From Variovorax sp. KK3 (GTDB lineage: Bacteria; Pseudomonadota; Gammaproteobacteria; Burkholderiales; Burkholderiaceae_C), in assembly GCF_001984055.1 (NCBI RefSeq), contig NZ_LYVO01000063.1, positions 1 through 43,330 on the forward strand: a stretch of 43,330 nt of DNA, in the 5' to 3' direction. The translations under genes and the position numbers were made by a program. Below are positions 41,733 to 43,330 of the stretch, one piece after another (within the stretch, counting starts at the first letter, position 1; every line of letters begins with the position of its first letter). The notes below the pieces were generated by a model that saw only the letters and a list, made by a program, of their open reading frames with translations, did not search any database and was not told the DNA's origin.

Positions 41733-43330
41733 ATGACGTTGTCGAGCGCGCGCGAATGCGCGGGTCGTCGCCTGCGCGTCCGCGGCATGGTCGCAGCGCT
41801 CGTGATGGCGTTGAGCACAGGTAGCCATGCGTTCGCAGCCGAGCCAGCGCCCACCGGCTTCGCGCTCACGAGCCGACCCATCGTGTACCCGACGATGCAA
41901 GACGCGTGCGATGCCTTCCTGCCCATTGCGCAGTCTTGGAACCCCCTCGCCGGGTATGAGTCCGTGAGGTTGACCCCAGGCAATTTTCCGGTTTGTCATG
42001 CAGGGGCGAACAATGTCTACGACCTCTACACCGGCGTGCATGTGACGCCACCGAACTGTCCGGCCAACAGCCTGCTCGACTGGTCGTCCTACAGTTGCAA
42101 GTGCGGTGTCGGCACCAAGGAAGATCCGGCAAGCAACACATGCGTCCCCGCTCCGGTAGCCGAACCTGAAGCGGGTCAGATGTGCAGCGCAGGTTTGGCC
42201 ATCGGCCAACCCATTCTTCCCGCCACGGGCGAGAAGTACCGCTTCGAACTCGACTACGCCGACGGCGGCCCCGCCCCGCTGTCCTTCAGCCGAATCTACC
42301 GCAGTACGTGGTGGCTCGATGCGTCTCGGCCCTCTGTGGGACTGGGGCAGGTCTGGTCGCACAACCACGGCGCCGCGCTCAAAGTGACCTCGACCGACCC
42401 CGCTGGCTCGGTCACCATCACGAGCCCCGAAGGCTACCTGCGCACCTTCGTGCGATCCGCACAGAGCCCGGCATGGTCCGCAACGAACAGCGCCGACACC
42501 TTGGTGCAGACCGCGGACGGATTGTGGGTGAGCCGCCGCGCCGATGGCGACCAGACCCTGCGCTTCGATGCGTCGGGCAAGCTCGTGTCTTCCTCGTCGC
42601 GCAACGGCTGGATCACCACCTACGACTACGACATCGGTGGCCGATTGGCCAGGGTCGCCAATGCGTTTGGACGCAGCTTGCGTATCGCCTACAACGCCAG
42701 CGGCCAACTGGCCACCGTCATCACTGCGGATGGGCGCGTCATCGGCTACGCCTACGATCGCACGGGTCGGCTGGCAGGCGTCACCTACCCCGACGGCGGA
42801 ACCCGCAGTTTCGTCTATGAGAAAGAAGCCCTTCCTCAGGCCCTGACCGGAATCTTCGACGAAGGCGGTGCGCGCTGGGGCAGCTTTGCCTACGACGCGG
42901 TGGGCCGTGCCACCCTCACTGAACTCTCCGGCGGGGTCAATCGGTACGAGGTGCGCTATCAGGCCGCCGGCGGGGTCGACGTCACCGACCCACTCAGCAC
43001 GACTCGCCGCTTCATCTACGGAACTGCCAACGGAAAGCTTGCCGTCACGGGAGCGTCGCGACCATCCGGCGAGTTCGAAGCCGATGCGGCGTCCCGCACC
43101 CAGGACGCCAACGGCCTGATCACGAGCGAGACCGACTTCAAGGGTGTCGTCACTACGACGACCTGGGATACGGCCCGCCGCCTGCCGCTGTCGGTGACGC
43201 GTGCTGCCGGCACACCGCAGGCCCAGACCACCACCACCCAGTGGCATCCGATCTTCTCGCTGCCGACCTTGGTGACAGAGGCTGGCCGCACGGTGGCCAC
43301 TACCTACGACGACAAGGGCAACGTCCTCAC
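41733..43330 (+). CDS. Secreted RHS/YD-repeat protein (5' part, runs off the window)
   Basis: The frame is open from the ATG at 41733 (AGAGGAAA site upstream) to the last base, giving 532 residues of a longer protein. Signal peptide: hydrophobic 'VAALVMALSTGSHAFA' with cleavage near A35-A36. A cysteine-rich linker follows, C59, C88, C109, C122, C124, C137 and C151. Then a DUF6531-like RHS start, 'GLAIGQPILPATGEKYRFEL' (about 154-173) and 'LSFSRIYRS', followed by YD repeats such as 'GWITTYDYDIGGRLARV', 'GRVIGYAYDRTGRLAGV' and 'TTYDDKGNVL'. RHS proteins form a hollow shell that encloses a C-terminal toxin; that tip is not visible. Base use appears less extreme than in neighbouring genes, suggesting acquisition by transfer. 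Confidence 0.93.
   Translation, partial: MTLSSARECAGRRLRVRGMVAALVMALSTGSHAFAAEPAPTGFALTSRPIVYPTMQDACDAFLPIAQSWNPLAGYESVRLTPGNFPVCHAGANNVYDLYTGVHVTPPNCPANSLLDWSSYSCKCGVGTKEDPASNTCVPAPVAEPEAGQMCSAGLAIGQPILPATGEKYRFELDYADGGPAPLSFSRIYRSTWWLDASRPSVGLGQVWSHNHGAALKVTSTDPAGSVTITSPEGYLRTFVRSAQSPAWSATNSADTLVQTADGLWVSRRADGDQTLRFDASGKLVSSSSRNGWITTYDYDIGGRLARVANAFGRSLRIAYNASGQLATVITADGRVIGYAYDRTGRLAGVTYPDGGTRSFVYEKEALPQALTGIFDEGGARWGSFAYDAVGRATLTELSGGVNRYEVRYQAAGGVDVTDPLSTTRRFIYGTANGKLAVTGASRPSGEFEADAASRTQDANGLITSETDFKGVVTTTTWDTARRLPLSVTRAAGTPQAQTTTTQWHPIFSLPTLVTEAGRTVATTYDDKGNVL

Overview
The window reads as a chromosomal segment of a high-GC betaproteobacterium, most likely Burkholderiales/Comamonadaceae and close to Variovorax. 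This is inferred from the GC-rich third positions, three stand-alone Bug-type tricarboxylate receptors, a high density of LysR/AraC/GntR-controlled catabolic operons, a glgC-glgA-glgP cluster and a bacteriophytochrome. Taxonomy was not tested by any search. I see no rRNA, tRNA, CRISPR array, insertion sequence or integrase. No gene-free stretch exceeds about 300 bases; the longest is 13602-13865, upstream of an ABC operon, where I see only an A/T-rich patch.

Layout. 1-1587 (minus): a GntR regulator cut by the window edge and the C4-dicarboxylate carrier dctA, with two operator-like palindromes in the dctA leader. 1746-3453 (minus): a DUF3750 membrane protein downstream of a sirtuin. 3530-6525 (minus): a catabolic unit of two cupins, an alpha/beta hydrolase and a Bug receptor, followed by two divergent LysR genes (6658-8689). 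8693-13601 (minus): a tight five-gene operon with an ABC importer, an adenine/adenosine deaminase-type enzyme and a 2-oxoglutarate/Fe(II) oxygenase. 13866-19011: an AraC regulator divergent from an FAD monooxygenase, VOC protein, alpha/beta hydrolase, Bug receptor and small chorismate mutase-like protein, with overlapping stop/start codons at three of the four junctions. 19111-20809: an NlpC/P60 lipoprotein and an OmpA-like envelope protein. 20837-25745 (minus): a Tat-exported PaoABC-type molybdenum aldehyde oxidoreductase with an upstream LysR gene. 25841-26131: a DUF1330 protein. 26238-31494: glycogen metabolism glgC-glgA-glgP. 31620-33836: a bacteriophytochrome histidine kinase. 34033-34338: a small thioredoxin-fold [2Fe-2S] ferredoxin-like protein. 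34335-39263 (minus): an operon of acyl-CoA ligase, acetoacetate decarboxylase, 3-hydroxyacyl-CoA/carnitine-type dehydrogenase and CoA transferase, with a divergent AraC regulator. 40579-41565: a third Bug receptor. 41733-end: the 5' part of a secreted RHS/YD-repeat protein that runs off the window.

Most of the window is accessory catabolism: uptake proteins paired with enzymes and a local regulator. Its least explained units are the deaminase/oxygenase/ABC operon, the monooxygenase/chorismate mutase operon, the twin-cupin operon, and the operon combining a clostridial-type acetoacetate decarboxylase with a rearranged CoA transferase.
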